Notes: a model not told the origin generated them from the sequence alone. Counted from the first letter of the stretch, positions 27,457 to 37,967 are shown. The stretch: DNA of 64,000 nucleotides from Paenibacillus ehimensis NBRC 15659 (GCF_004000785.1 NZ_BILX01000005.1:62001-126000); one strand, 5' to 3'. Numbers and translations are program-made.

Positions 27457-29643
27457 ATGAAATCATTCATCCTTCAAAAAGGGACTGCACTTACATTAAC
27501 AGCCATATTGGCGGGTACGCTGGTATTCCCTGCTTATGGCTCTCTACACGCGGCACACGCGGTACACGTAGCACAAGCGGCGGTTAAGACGCCAACCCAA
27601 CAAGCTATCGATAAAGCCGCCAATACCGATAATATTCCAGGTGTTATCGTTACCGTGAAGAAAGGGGATGCGAGCTGGTCCTATGCTTCCGGCGAAGCGA
27701 ATATCGAAAAGAACCATAAGGTGGACGCCGACTCCACTTTCCGTATCGGAAGTACATCGAAGTCGTTTGTCGCTACGGTTGCCTTGCAGCTTGCCGGCGA
27801 GAAGAAGCTAAGTCTCGACGATACGGTGGAGAAATGGCTGCCGGGACTCGTAAAGGGCAATGGGTTCGACGGCAATAACATTAAGATTCGTCAATTATTG
27901 AATCATACAAGCGGAATCCCGGACTACTTGACTCCGGAATTCAAGACGAATTTGCTCGCAAATCCGGGCGAAAGTTATTCAGCCGAACAGTTAATTGCCC
28001 GCAGCTTGGGGTTAAAGCCGGTAACGGGTTGGCAATATTCGAACACGAATACGGTTATTATGGGGCTCATTATCCAGAAGGTCACCGGGGAAACCTATGC
28101 CGAGCAGATTAAGAAACGAATTATTGAACCGCTTAAACTTAAAGATACGTTCCTCCCCGGCAGCTCGACGGATATTCCGAAAAAAAATGCCCGCGGCTAC
28201 CTGAACACTGGAGATAAATTAGTAGATATTACTGTGCTTAATCCATCGTTTACTAACGCTGCCGGGGAAATGATCTCGACAGGAGAAGATATGACGACGT
28301 TTTTCCGCGCCTTATTGGGCGGAAAGCTGTTGACACCGGAGATGCAGAAGGAAATGCTGACCAGCACAGCCGACTCCCCATTGGGAAGGTACGGACTTGG
28401 CCTACACGGAACAAAGCTGCCGGACGGCACCATCGTATGGGGGCATGGTGGAGGTATTCCCGGATTTACCAACTTTGCAGGAGGAACGGAAGACGGTCAA
28501 CATGTCATCTCGATAAACATCAATGTGTTGAGCGATGCAGAGAAGCATATCAACGATATTTTAGCGTCGGAATTCGCAATAGAACCCAAAAAAGAACTCA
28601 CGGAGAAGGAGAAGAAAAGCAAGCATCGGGAAGATGTCAAACGCGTCATGGATGAGGTCGTAACCATCAAAAGAGTTCCAAGTGTCATCGCTGGCGGGCT
28701 CAAGGATGGGGAACGCTGGTCCTACGCTACAGGTACAGCCAGCTACGAAGTACCAAGCCCGGTGCAGCCGGATTTTTCATTCCGTATTGGAAGCATCACG
28801 AAGACGTTTACCGCTGCCGTTGTATTGCAGTTGGCTGAGGAGAAACAATTGAATCTGGACGATACGGTCGAAAAATGGCTGCCGGGAGTCGTAAAGGGCA
28901 ATGGGTATGACGGCAACAAAATAACGATTCGTCAGTTATTGAACCATACTAGCGGGATTGCGTCCTATACAGATAATGACATGCGAGATATTACCATTCC
29001 TCAAAATCCATTCCGTTACTATACCGTTGACGAGCTTATCGGCTTGGCACTTGCAAAGCCGCCTGTATATGCGCCAGGGGAGGGCTGGAACTATTCCAAC
29101 ACCAATACCGTGCTGGCCGGTCAAATTATTCAGAAGGCAACCGGGGATACGTACGCGGAGCAGATCCGGAAACGGTTCATCGAACCGCTCGGGATGACAG
29201 AGACATTCGTAATGGAAAGTAGTCACGATATTCCGGGCAACCATGCTACAGGATACAATCTGGACAGATCGGGTCGTTTGTATGATTTAACAGAAATCAA
29301 TCAATCATGGGCAAATGCAGCCGGAGATATGGTTTCATCAGTCAAAGACTTGACCACCTTCTTTAGTGCGTTGTTGGGCGGAAAGCTTCTAAATCAAGAG
29401 ATGATGAAGCAGATGACCACAACAGTAGATTCGCCTTTAGGTAAATTTGGACTAGGGATTTATGAAGGAAAAACACCGGACGGGCAGTCCTATTGGGGGC
29501 ACGCCGGCGGTACTTACGGATTTGAATCGAGAGCCTTCGGATCTCTAGACGGGAAGCATATTATGGTAACGAGCATCAACGCGGTAGGCCCGGACGTGAA
29601 TCCGGCTCACGATAAAATGTTCAATAAGGAGTTTGGCCATTAA
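27457..29643 (+). CDS. Secreted protein with two tandem beta-lactamase/penicillin-binding-type domains
   Basis: A 728-residue exported protein with a signal peptide (about 1-41). Two copies of the serine beta-lactamase-related fold follow, at about 45-385 and 395-728. Each copy has its own S-x-x-K (GSTSK at residues 98-102, GSITK in the second), Y-x-N (YSNTN) and H-x-G (HGGG and HAGG) motif, so both could be catalytic. The copies share long blocks such as LDDTVEKWLPG. The family includes D-aminopeptidases, D,D-carboxypeptidases and esterases, so activity on beta-lactams is not implied. ATG at 27457 follows ATAGGAG. It is divergent from the fused kinase-regulator. Confidence 0.9.
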   Translation: MKSFILQKGTALTLTAILAGTLVFPAYGSLHAAHAVHVAQAAVKTPTQQAIDKAANTDNIPGVIVTVKKGDASWSYASGEANIEKNHKVDADSTFRIGSTSKSFVATVALQLAGEKKLSLDDTVEKWLPGLVKGNGFDGNNIKIRQLLNHTSGIPDYLTPEFKTNLLANPGESYSAEQLIARSLGLKPVTGWQYSNTNTVIMGLIIQKVTGETYAEQIKKRIIEPLKLKDTFLPGSSTDIPKKNARGYLNTGDKLVDITVLNPSFTNAAGEMISTGEDMTTFFRALLGGKLLTPEMQKEMLTSTADSPLGRYGLGLHGTKLPDGTIVWGHGGGIPGFTNFAGGTEDGQHVISININVLSDAEKHINDILASEFAIEPKKELTEKEKKSKHREDVKRVMDEVVTIKRVPSVIAGGLKDGERWSYATGTASYEVPSPVQPDFSFRIGSITKTFTAAVVLQLAEEKQLNLDDTVEKWLPGVVKGNGYDGNKITIRQLLNHTSGIASYTDNDMRDITIPQNPFRYYTVDELIGLALAKPPVYAPGEGWNYSNTNTVLAGQIIQKATGDTYAEQIRKRFIEPLGMTETFVMESSHDIPGNHATGYNLDRSGRLYDLTEINQSWANAAGDMVSSVKDLTTFFSALLGGKLLNQEMMKQMTTTVDSPLGKFGLGIYEGKTPDGQSYWGHAGGTYGFESRAFGSLDGKHIMVTSINAVGPDVNPAHDKMFNKEFGH

Positions 29644-29652
29644 GTTTAAAAG

Positions 29653-29689
29653 CCGGCATCGCGCCCTTTATTCGAGGACGCGATGCCGG
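29653..29689 (+). terminator. Terminator after the tandem beta-lactamase-fold gene
   Basis: An 11-bp perfect stem CCGGCATCGCG/CGCGATGCCGG followed by TTTCTT. Confidence 0.8.
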
Positions 29690-29840
29690 TTTCTTGCAAC
29701 TGTAAACTTGTGAAATCAGATCGGACTTCTGAAGAAGCCGGCACCGTTTGGCTTGTTTAAAAATTTCGAGAAGCATACGATGGCCGGGGAAGAGGATCAG
29801 TATGTTCCGATTAGCCGACCGCTGCAAATCAGCACAATCG

Positions 29841-30803
29841 TCACTGGGAAAATTCTCGACTTAATACTATCTTGCCGCGCGTCCGGCCGGTCTGACTGGA
29901 AAGATGGGCTTTCCTTACTCCATCTACGGTCATCGGATAGACTTCCGAGATGAGAGGCTTCACTTTCCCTTCCTCCACAAGTTCACGAAGTCGATTCACA
30001 TTTTTCCCTTCCGGCCGGGTAAACACAAATTCCGTCCGAAGGTGCAGGTCTTGTTCGAGAGCGTCGGCAACATCCGGACGTATGGCATCTCTGCTGCTGA
30101 TAATCGTAGCCACGACCCCGCCCGGCTTCATCCAATTCAGGGCATCTCCATAAGCGGAGCCGCCTATGGTATCAAACAAAAAGTCAAACTGTACCGAAGA
30201 ATGGATGTTCTCCGTGTCATAGGTCAACACTTCATCCGCTCCCAATTCACGTACAAACTTAGCATTTCGCGTGCTGGTCGTTGCCGCTACATATGCGCCC
30301 CTCGCTTTCGCTATTTGGATGGCAAGGGACCCGACGCCTCCGCTGCCCGCCAAAATCAGGACACGGGTTTCCGGCCCGACCTGTCCGACCTCCTCGATCG
30401 CCTGCAGAGCCGTGAGACCGGCCAACGGGAGAGATGCGGCTTCAATATATGATGTCCCCTTGGGCATCTTCGATACGATAGAGGCAGGAACTGTGATTTC
30501 ATCTGCGTAAGTCCCGAAACGATCGAACAACGGGCGGAAAAACACATTGTCCCCGACACGGAAATCTTGTACGTTGATTCCCGCAGCTATGACTGTTCCT
30601 GCCGCATCCCATCCCAAAATCAGAGGGAGCTCAAACGCGAAGTCTCGCTTCAGCTTACCCTCCCGCACCTTCCAATCTACCGGATTCACACCGCTCGCCT
30701 GAATGCTAACCAACAAATCATCGGGTCCAAGCTGCTTTGTCGGCAATTCAATGGTTCGCAATTCGTTGACATCGCCATATTGTTCGATTCCTATGCCCTT
30801 CAT
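29841..30803 (-). CDS. NADP-dependent quinone oxidoreductase-like MDR protein
   Basis: A 320-residue medium-chain dehydrogenase/reductase without structural zinc ligands. The N-terminal GroES-like domain has VNPVDWKVREG and LGWDAAGTV. The Rossmann region has LAGSGGVGSLAIQIAKARGAYV, where the NADP motif is visible. Relatives reduce quinones or activated alkenes. ATG at 30803 follows AAGGGGG at 9 nt. The gene stands alone and is divergent from the broken sensor kinase. Substrate unknown. Confidence 0.9.
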   Translation of the reverse strand: MKGIGIEQYGDVNELRTIELPTKQLGPDDLLVSIQASGVNPVDWKVREGKLKRDFAFELPLILGWDAAGTVIAAGINVQDFRVGDNVFFRPLFDRFGTYADEITVPASIVSKMPKGTSYIEAASLPLAGLTALQAIEEVGQVGPETRVLILAGSGGVGSLAIQIAKARGAYVAATTSTRNAKFVRELGADEVLTYDTENIHSSVQFDFLFDTIGGSAYGDALNWMKPGGVVATIISSRDAIRPDVADALEQDLHLRTEFVFTRPEGKNVNRLRELVEEGKVKPLISEVYPMTVDGVRKAHLSSQTGRTRGKIVLSREFSQ

Positions 30804-30922
30804 CTAAAACAACCCCCTTCATCGTATCATTCTCTCCTTTATTATACATTTCCTGATACTGAGGGCACACTTCATCGGTCGTATTAAAAAGGAATAAGCG
30901 CAGTTCCGTCGAACTTCTTCGT

Positions 30923-31497
30923 ATGATGCGAATGAAAAATAACACCACGCCTAAGTATATAGCGACCATTATATTATTTCTCGGCATTCTTCTCGGCCTG
31001 CGCTGGACCTGGACCGAAATTTCCCCCACCTTGGAGCACCCCCGACCCGCCCATGGCGTGCTCGATTTGCGCGGTGTGGACTTGGATCAATCCCCGACCA
31101 TCTGCTTGGATGGCGAGTGGCAGTTCTACCCCGGAAAATTAGCTTATCACCGGGACGCAGCTTTGGCGGAAGATGAACTTCGCCCGATTCAGGTTCCGGG
31201 AGATTGGAGCAGCCAGCTAACGAATGGCCCGGATCACTCGTATGGGACGGGTTCATCCATGTTGAAGTCGCGGATGACGGCAAGGGTATGGAGCCGGACA
31301 AGGTCAAGCAGCTGTTGAATCCGGTGGCCAAAAGCAGACGCGGAATCGGACTTTCCAATACGAATCGCCGCTTGACCCAATTGTACGGTCAAGGCTTGTC
31401 TATTCGCAGCAAGCCGAACGAAGGGACTACCGTATCCTTTATCATTCCGGACAATATGAACAAAGATCTTGACCTTTCCCCTGCGGCAATCTTGTAG
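30923..31497 (+). pseudogene. 7TMR-DISM sensor histidine kinase with large internal deletion
   Basis: The first about 110 codons encode an N-terminal membrane anchor and the start of a 7TMR-DISM extracellular domain (LDLRGVDLDQ, ICLDGEWQFYPGKL, VPGDWSSQLTNG). From about 31250 the sequence jumps, in a different frame, to the end of a histidine-kinase ATPase domain (HVEVADDGKGMEPDKVKQLL, RGIGLSNTNRRLTQLYG). The seven-transmembrane region, dimerisation domain and most of the ATPase, roughly 2 kb by comparison with the family, are missing. The junction lies near the GGTTC at 31253. Confidence 0.8.
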
Positions 31498-31532
31498 GAT
31501 TGAATCAGACCGATGCGAAAGGAGAATCCGCC

Positions 31533-32343
31533 ATGCTTACCGTCGGGCAATTGGCGCGCATTTTTAACGTGTCCGCCAAAACGCTCAGACACTATGATGC
31601 CGTCGGCTTGTTCACACCCGTTAAAGTCGGCGAGGAAAACCAATATCGCTTCTATTCGCCCGAGCAGCTGCACGAGCTGCGCCGAATTTTGTTTCTGCGC
31701 TCTATGGGGCTCGGCATCGAGATCATACGCGAGCTGAAACAACGGGACGCTGGGGGATGCCGAAAAGTTGAAGCCGATCCTCTTGGAGCACGCCGACAGC
31801 ATTCGTGACGAAATTGAGCGACAACAAAAGCTTCTGGCTGCGGTTCAGCGCATGGTCGACTATATTTCCATTACGGGAGGAACGAACATGGAACCGAAGC
31901 TGGTGAAGAAAGCTGCTTTTACCGTTGTCGGGATGGAGTGGAACAACAAAAGCAGCGAAGGCGGCATTCCCCAATTGTGGGACCGATTCGTACCGCGGGA
32001 GGATGAGATTCAGGGAAAATTACAGCCGGACGTCTCGTATGGCGTCTGCATCCCCGGTTCGAACGGAGATTTCTCGTATATTGCCGGCTATGAGACGACG
32101 GGAGAGCACATGCCGAACGGCATGATGAACTTCACGGTGCCGGAACAGACCTATGCCGTGTTTACACACACCGGCAGTCTGAGCCGCCTTGGAGAGACAA
32201 TGGAGTTAATTTACAGCAAGTGGCTGCCCCTGCACAGTCTGGAGCCGTCGCAAGGCATGGACCTCGAAGTATACGACGAACGGTTTGCCGGGCCGGAAGA
32301 TGAACAAACCCAAATCGATTTGTACATCCCGGTGAAGCCTTAA
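31533..32343 (+). pseudogene. MerR-family regulator with GyrI-like domain, frameshifted
   Basis: The N-terminal MerR helix-turn-helix (MLTVGQLARIFNVSAKTLRH, then YDAVGLFTP) is in one frame and the coiled-coil plus GyrI-like effector domain (KPILLEHADSIRDEIERQQK, later FTVPEQTYAVFTHTGS) in the next. The frame changes near 31745, where GLGDAEKLKPILL would continue the protein if one base were removed. Such BmrR/Rob-like proteins sense drugs or other ligands. AAAGGAG precedes the ATG at 31533. An internal ATG could still give a stand-alone GyrI domain from about 31768 or 31888. Confidence 0.75.
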
Positions 32344-32405
32344 GCTCTCTGCCCGTCAAGCGACGGCATTGGCCGCAACTATCCAAAGGAGGCAAGGATC
32401 TCACG

Positions 32406-33353
32406 ATGGTTAATCAAAAGGCGCTTGCGCTCGTTACCTACACGGGCTCCGGCCCGTACTGCTACGCGAATTCCTTTGCGATGATGTTCGGCGCGGCCGC
32501 GCCCTCTCCGGCCGTGATCGAGTTCGCAACCGGCAGCCCGTTCGGGATGCAGCTGATCGGCGGCACGCTGCCGTTCTTCGATCCGTACGGCTGGGACCCC
32601 GAGGCAGGCTTCGACGACGCGCTGACCGCCCTGGGCTGGACGTCCACGGTTGCCAAAGGCGGCGACGCCGACGCGGCACTCGCCCGCCTCAAGGCGTCCC
32701 TGTCGGACGGTCCGGTGTGGATCGGTCCGCTAGAGATGGGGCATCTGCGGCATCAACCGGGCATGACTGGGCCGATCGGCGCCGACCATTACGTCGTCGT
32801 CCTCGACGTGAACGACGAGCGCGTGCTTATGCACGATCCGCAGGGCTACCCGTACGCTTCGCTGCCGCTGAGCGACTTCATGACAGCCTGGCGAGCCGAG
32901 ACGCTCAGCTACGGCAAGCCGTACACGATGCGTACCGGCTTCGCCCGGCTCGCGGAAGTGTCCGAGGCAGATGCCATCAGGGCGTCAATCCCCGCCGCGA
33001 TCCGCTGGCTATCGATGGAAGGCGGTCACAACATGCCGCCGGGCACCCTTGGCAACGGCGAAGCCGCCGAAGGGCTCGCGACGCTCATCGAGAGCGGCTG
33101 TGACAGAGAGCTGCGCAGCCACTTGATTCACTTCGCGGTCCGGGTCGGCGCTCGCCGCGCCGCGGATGCGGCGACCTGCCTGGCGCGCGTCGGATACGCC
33201 GAAGCCTCGCGGATCGCAGCCGAGCAAGCGATGCTCATCGGCTCGATACAGCACCCGCTGGTCACCGGCGACGACGCCGCGGCGGCCGCCGCGCTGCGGG
33301 CGCTCACGCCGATGTACGCCCGGCTGCTGGCGGCGCTGGAAAGCGAGAGCTAG
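32406..33353 (+). CDS. C39/BtrH-like papain-fold protein, GC-rich
   Basis: A 315-residue protein. The first half has a papain-like arrangement: a Cys in GSGPYCYANSFAMM, a His in GADHYVVVLDV and an Asp in LMHDPQGYPY. This is typical of C39-like peptidases and BtrH-type acyltransferases. The second half is Ala-rich and helical with no assigned domain. The gene is clearly more GC-rich than its neighbours, with heavy G/C third positions, suggesting transfer. A ribosome site (AAAGGAGG) lies somewhat far upstream. It follows the broken MerR/GyrI gene by 62 bp. No signal peptide. Peptidase versus acyltransferase activity cannot be decided. Confidence 0.6.
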   Translation: MVNQKALALVTYTGSGPYCYANSFAMMFGAAAPSPAVIEFATGSPFGMQLIGGTLPFFDPYGWDPEAGFDDALTALGWTSTVAKGGDADAALARLKASLSDGPVWIGPLEMGHLRHQPGMTGPIGADHYVVVLDVNDERVLMHDPQGYPYASLPLSDFMTAWRAETLSYGKPYTMRTGFARLAEVSEADAIRASIPAAIRWLSMEGGHNMPPGTLGNGEAAEGLATLIESGCDRELRSHLIHFAVRVGARRAADAATCLARVGYAEASRIAAEQAMLIGSIQHPLVTGDDAAAAAALRALTPMYARLLAALESES

Positions 33354-33370
33354 GCGCAAGCCTAATAAAG

Positions 33371-33417
33371 AAGCAGGCCGTTCCTCAGCTTACACAGCGT
33401 GAAGGATCGGCCTGCTT
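33371..33417. terminator. Bidirectional terminator between C39-like and SgrR-like genes
   Basis: A 10-bp stem AAGCAGGCCG/CGGCCTGCTT with a T-run on the plus side, between two convergent genes. Confidence 0.7.
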
Positions 33418-33440
33418 TTATTCTTTTATCCCGCTCACGC

Positions 33441-35269
33441 TCAAGACGAAACATGCGGATGAAACCAAATCTTATGGAAATCAAGCCAGCCTGAAGCATT
33501 AATGGTAACTCCGCGAACCGATTTATGAAACGAAGTATTGCTTTTCTTTTGGACAAGGTATAGGACGGAATAGGTCTGCCATATCAGGTTTTCTACATCC
33601 GCCAGTTTGTGTTGGCGTTCTTTCTCGTCGGATTCGCGAAAAATAGATACGGTCGCATTTTTTACAGCCTCCGCCATGGGCTCGTCAAACGCACACAAGA
33701 AGTAATTTTTTTGCAGATACATCTCCAATTCGCCTACCTCGTCATCGCTAAAGATGTTCCCAAACAATAGACAGTCATGCTGCGGCAAAGAAGGGTGTAT
33801 CGCGAATTCGGACGGATCTGTAATTTCGATTTCCATATGGATTCCAAATGACTCGCAGCGCTCCCGAATCCAAACGGCGTCTTCCTCGTGATATTCGGTT
33901 GTAAGCAAACGGAACGCTTCCCCCTGATAGTCGCTTGCCTTCAACAGAGCCAAAATGTCCGAGTGACTCGCTCTGGAGTCCGCTTCCTTACCGGAGACCG
34001 GACGGTATGGGCGGAATCCCTGCGCGGGAAAAATCCGGTCGCCCCCCAACTCGGCAATCATCCGTTCTCTATCGATGATGTGGTGAAGAGCTTGACGGAA
34101 TTTCGGATGGTTTTGCGGACCGCTCTTCCGCTGGTTAAATACAAGCAAACTGCAGCAGCAGAACAACGTTTCCATATCAAGCCACTCGCTGCTCCCTTTT
34201 ATTAAGGCATCCCGCTGCGCTTTGGAAGCATCCCCGTGCGAAATCATGACCGATGTCCAGTCAGGCTCCTTCAAGCGGCCGGTTTCCATTTCGGGGAAAA
34301 TGAGAACCTCGACGCGATCCAGGTGCGGCCTGCCTTGAAAATGCGCCGGGAATGCCTCCAAAATACAGATGCCCTCATTGAGACGAACCATTCGAAAAGG
34401 GCCTGTTCCTACCGGTTTTTTCCCAAATTCCGCTTCGCCTGCCCGTACGATCTCTTCGGGAACAATACTTGCGGGAATGGTAGAAAGAAACCGCAAAAAC
34501 AAATAATTCGGTTCTTTCAAGCGGATTCGTACAGTTTTATGGTCTATCGCCTCGATCTTCTCGATGTCTTGAAACATCCAGCTCGATTCAAACCGTTCAG
34601 GGTTCAAGCGAAGCCGATCCAGTGAAAACACGACATCGTGAGCAGTCAGTTCCCGACCATGATGGAACATGACGCTTTTTTCAAATGGAACGTCCATTCT
34701 CTGGCATCGATGCTGCTTTCCCAGGAGTGCGCGATGCAAGGTGTAACGGTCCGGCTTTCCTGATCGTATTCGACCAACGTATTGAACAACTGGCCTACCA
34801 TGTGAGCATCGAAATCATAATAAATCAGTCCGGGGTCAAGCGTTAAAATCGAACGGTACACAGGAAAACGCAGCGTATCCTGCAGCTTATTCGAGACGGC
34901 CTGTGTAGAAAAACCCATTCCTTCCGACAGCCAGTCCATAAACTGTTCTTTGACAGCGGCCACCCCGAAGCGGTTCATCAGTTCCATCGCTTCCTTTACA
35001 TTCCCCTGTTCCATCCTAAGCTTAACTTCCTGAAGGAGGATTTCGCCCGAATCCGTGAGTAATGTCAACACGGAAGTATGACCGCGGCCCCGCCCGGCTT
35101 TCCACTCAATCCAGCCCAGCTCGCAAAGTTTACGGACAATCAGTTTAGCGTATCGGGGTGTACAGTACCATATCCCGGTAAGTTTGTCGACCGTAACCGA
35201 GAAGGGCTTGCCCACTTCATGGTTGTTAAAATATCGGCGAAGCTCTAAAAAATGCGGTACCGTCAGCAT
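33441..35269 (-). pseudogene. SgrR-like regulator (HTH plus solute-binding domain) with a frameshift at an A6 run
   Basis: The N-terminal part has an SgrR-type winged helix-turn-helix (LRRYFNNHEVGKPFSVTVDK, LGWIEWKAGRGRGHTS). The rest is a family 5 extracellular solute-binding-like domain, used as a cytoplasmic ligand sensor (LDPGLIYYDFDAHMVGQLFN, then GTGPFRMVRLNEG). The frame breaks near 34676-34681, where a run of six A on the minus strand would need seven (or four) to continue from EWTFHLKK to SVMFHHGREL. It is divergent from an MFS exporter. In Enterobacteria SgrR activates a sugar-efflux MFS gene, so the pairing is meaningful. Sequencing error or slippage could restore the product. Confidence 0.8.
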
Positions 35270-35391
35270 ATCAAACCTCATTTCCTGCTAAAAAAGGTGA
35301 AGTGATTTAATGAAATCATACTCTTTTTATCCCTTTTTTGATAGCTATACTGAAGTTAGGGAAGACGAAACAGCAGAGGGTGATGAATAGG

Positions 35392-36648
35392 ATGAACATG
35401 ATCTTTAAAAAGCGGTTAAATATGCCCCGATTTCATCCGGTAGCATGGGGAGTCATTATCGGAACCTTCCTGTCTCGCACAGGATTTTTCATGACACTGC
35501 CGTTTCTGGGTATTTATTTAGGAAAAGTCTCGGGAATCGATCCGGCAACTGTTGGGGCCATTTTAGCCGTAAGCTTATTGGCCGGAACCATGAGCAGTTT
35601 TGTCGGAGGAGCATTATCGGACCGTTTGGGCAGATATCCAGTTATGATTTCTTCGATGGCTGCATGGAGTCTTGTCTTAATAGGCTTTGCCTTTGCTACC
35701 GAAATTTGGGCTTTCTTCTTATTGAGTGCGATAAACGGTCTTTGCCGCAGCGTTTTCGAACCGACCGCCAGAGCCCTGTTGGCCGACGTAACTCCTTCCG
35801 AACAACGTGCCGACGCCTTTAATGCGAGATATTTTGCCATCAATATGGGAGGAGCTATAGGCCCATTAGTAGGCTTGAAGCTTGGCGCAGGCAGTTCTTC
35901 ATCGCTTTTGCCGTTTTTCGCAAGTGCTGTGATTTTCTTTATTTACGCCGTGGTTTTGGTGTTTTTCATGGTCACGTTCAAGCAAAAGCTTCATGAGAAA
36001 TCAGCATCGATCACGACGAACCAAATGGCACGAATTATTTTCACCGACAAAATATTCCTGTATTTTCTTCTAGGTAATGTATTTGTAGCAGGAGCCTATT
36101 CCCACTTGGATACCACATTATCGCAATTTATTGGTCATGACCGGGTAGAATCGTATTCGTTTCTTTTCGTTATTAATACGCTTTCCGTATTGGTATTGCA
36201 ATATCCTCTTGCCAAGCTGATGAAGCGCTTCTCTTCATTAACGGCATTAAAAGCCGGGTGCTTGTTATTCGGATTGGGTCTGTTCGGGTTTGGAATTTTT
36301 GAAAATATCCTGATGCTTGCCTTATCGATGGTGGTTTTTACGACTGGTGAAATCTTATGTTTTGTCATTGGAGATGTGCTTATCGGTGAAATTGCACCGG
36401 AACATTTGAGAGGGGCCTATTATGGCGCCAGCGGATTGGCATTTATCGGGCAGAGCGTTAGCGCTTGGATTGGCGGTATTTTACTGAGCGTATTAGGCTT
36501 CGGGCAAGGTCCTGTCCTATTCGCGATCCTCATGCTTTTGGCATTTGTCGCCTTTCCATTCTTCCATCGTGGGCAACATCTTTGGGAGAAGCGGCAGGGC
36601 CTTGAGAAATCAAATGGTTTGGTCGCGGGGATTGAGCAGCAGAGGTAA
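35392..36648 (+). CDS. MFS exporter
   Basis: About 418 residues with roughly 12 hydrophobic segments. The MFS loop 2-3 motif GGALSDRLGRYPVM is present, and NGLCRSVFEPTARALLADVT resembles the MdtH/YfcJ-like drug or sugar exporter branch. It is an inner-membrane transporter, probably proton-coupled; the substrate is unknown. Three closely spaced ATG codons (35383, 35392, 35398) could start it; 35392 fits the AGAGGG site best. It is divergent from the SgrR-like regulator, which is its likely activator. It ends at a bidirectional terminator. Confidence 0.88.
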   Translation: MNMIFKKRLNMPRFHPVAWGVIIGTFLSRTGFFMTLPFLGIYLGKVSGIDPATVGAILAVSLLAGTMSSFVGGALSDRLGRYPVMISSMAAWSLVLIGFAFATEIWAFFLLSAINGLCRSVFEPTARALLADVTPSEQRADAFNARYFAINMGGAIGPLVGLKLGAGSSSSLLPFFASAVIFFIYAVVLVFFMVTFKQKLHEKSASITTNQMARIIFTDKIFLYFLLGNVFVAGAYSHLDTTLSQFIGHDRVESYSFLFVINTLSVLVLQYPLAKLMKRFSSLTALKAGCLLFGLGLFGFGIFENILMLALSMVVFTTGEILCFVIGDVLIGEIAPEHLRGAYYGASGLAFIGQSVSAWIGGILLSVLGFGQGPVLFAILMLLAFVAFPFFHRGQHLWEKRQGLEKSNGLVAGIEQQR

Positions 36649-36658
36649 CTGCCCTCTT

Positions 36659-36698
36659 AAAAAGGCTTCACAAAGGATAAATTTGGCGAAGCCTTTTT
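36659..36698. terminator. Bidirectional terminator
   Basis: AAAAAGGCTTC and GAAGCCTTTTT form an 11-bp stem with T-runs in both directions, between the convergent MFS and luciferase-like genes. Confidence 0.85.
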
Positions 36699-36714
36699 AG
36701 GATTGTGCAATGGG

Positions 36715-37740
36715 TTACGATTTGATAATATCGGCGACGATTTCGTAAGAACGCAGGCGCGCCTGGTGATCGAACACATGGCCGACGACCATCATTTCGT
36801 CCGCTTGGGTAACGTCCAGGAAGGCTTGCAGCTTTTCTTTCACCGTTTCCGGACTGCCGAAGATGGAGGAACCAAGCTGCTGCTGCAAGGCTTGTTTTTC
36901 GTGCTCGCTCCATAGACCCTCCATGCTGTCCACAGGCGGCGGCAGCGGTGCTTCATGGCCCCGGATCAGGTTTAGGAATTGCTGCTGCAATGTCGTTCCC
37001 AGGCGGTTCGCTTCTTCATCCGTATCCGCAGCAATGACATTGACGCCAACCATCGCATACGGCTTCTCAAGCATTTTCGAAGGCTGGAAGGTACGACGAT
37101 ATAATTCCATCGCCGGCACGGTGTTGGCGGGCGAAAAGTGACTGGCATAAGCAAACGGCAGACCGAGCTGACCGGCCAGTTGTGCGCTGAAGCTGCTGGA
37201 TCCGAGCAGCCAGATAGGAATCGTTAGTCCCTCTCCCGGGATTGCCCTCACATGCATGGGGCCTGAGGCCAACGAGGGGTCGAAATAAGCCCGCAGCTCA
37301 TCCAATTGGTCGGGGAAATCCTGACCTCCATTCCGGATGTCGCGGCGCAGCGCGAATGCGGTTCGCTGATCCGTGCCGGGCGCGCGCCCGAGACCCAGAT
37401 CAATGCGTCCCGGGAACAGGGATTCAAGCGTTCCGAACTGCTCTGCGATCACCAGAGGCGAATGGTTAGGAAGCATGATCCCGCCCGAGCCCACCCGGAT
37501 CGTTGATGTACCGGCCGCCACATGAGCGATCACAACGGAAGTGGCAGAGCTGGCGACAAAAGGCATATTATGGTGCTCCGCCAGCCAGTAGCGGTGGTAG
37601 CCCCACTTCTCCACATGCCGGGCAAGGTCCAGCGTGTTGCGAAAAGATTCGGCAGGACTTCCCCCGGCGACGATAGGAGACAGATCGAGCACGGAGAATG
37701 GGATATCGCTCAGTCGTTTGTTCGTCTTATTTGCAGACAT
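36715..37740 (-). CDS. Luciferase-like flavin-dependent oxidoreductase (MsnO8 type)
   Basis: A 341-residue LLM-class monooxygenase/reductase. Hallmarks are [20 protein letters not shown] at the start, [40 protein letters not shown] and [13 protein letters not shown]. These proteins use FMNH2 supplied by a separate reductase; substrate unknown. ATG at 37740 follows GAGGAAG. Monocistronic. Confidence 0.92.
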   Translation of the reverse strand: MSANKTNKRLSDIPFSVLDLSPIVAGGSPAESFRNTLDLARHVEKWGYHRYWLAEHHNMPFVASSATSVVIAHVAAGTSTIRVGSGGIMLPNHSPLVIAEQFGTLESLFPGRIDLGLGRAPGTDQRTAFALRRDIRNGGQDFPDQLDELRAYFDPSLASGPMHVRAIPGEGLTIPIWLLGSSSFSAQLAGQLGLPFAYASHFSPANTVPAMELYRRTFQPSKMLEKPYAMVGVNVIAADTDEEANRLGTTLQQQFLNLIRGHEAPLPPPVDSMEGLWSEHEKQALQQQLGSSIFGSPETVKEKLQAFLDVTQADEMMVVGHVFDHQARLRSYEIVADIIKS

Positions 37741-37967
37741 ATTGTCTTCCTCAATTCATTTTGTTATTTTGCCTTGCATCCCATTTTTTACGACATGTAT
37801 TTATATACCGTGATATCTAACTTTATAGATGTAATAAAAAAAGCAACATACATGGAAAACCTCCAACGCATAGAAATTAGCCATGTTTGCAGACGATAAG
37901 CAGGGTATATTATTTCATTATATCTAGAAATACAGATATGTCAATGCGAAGACTAATCCATAAAGAA

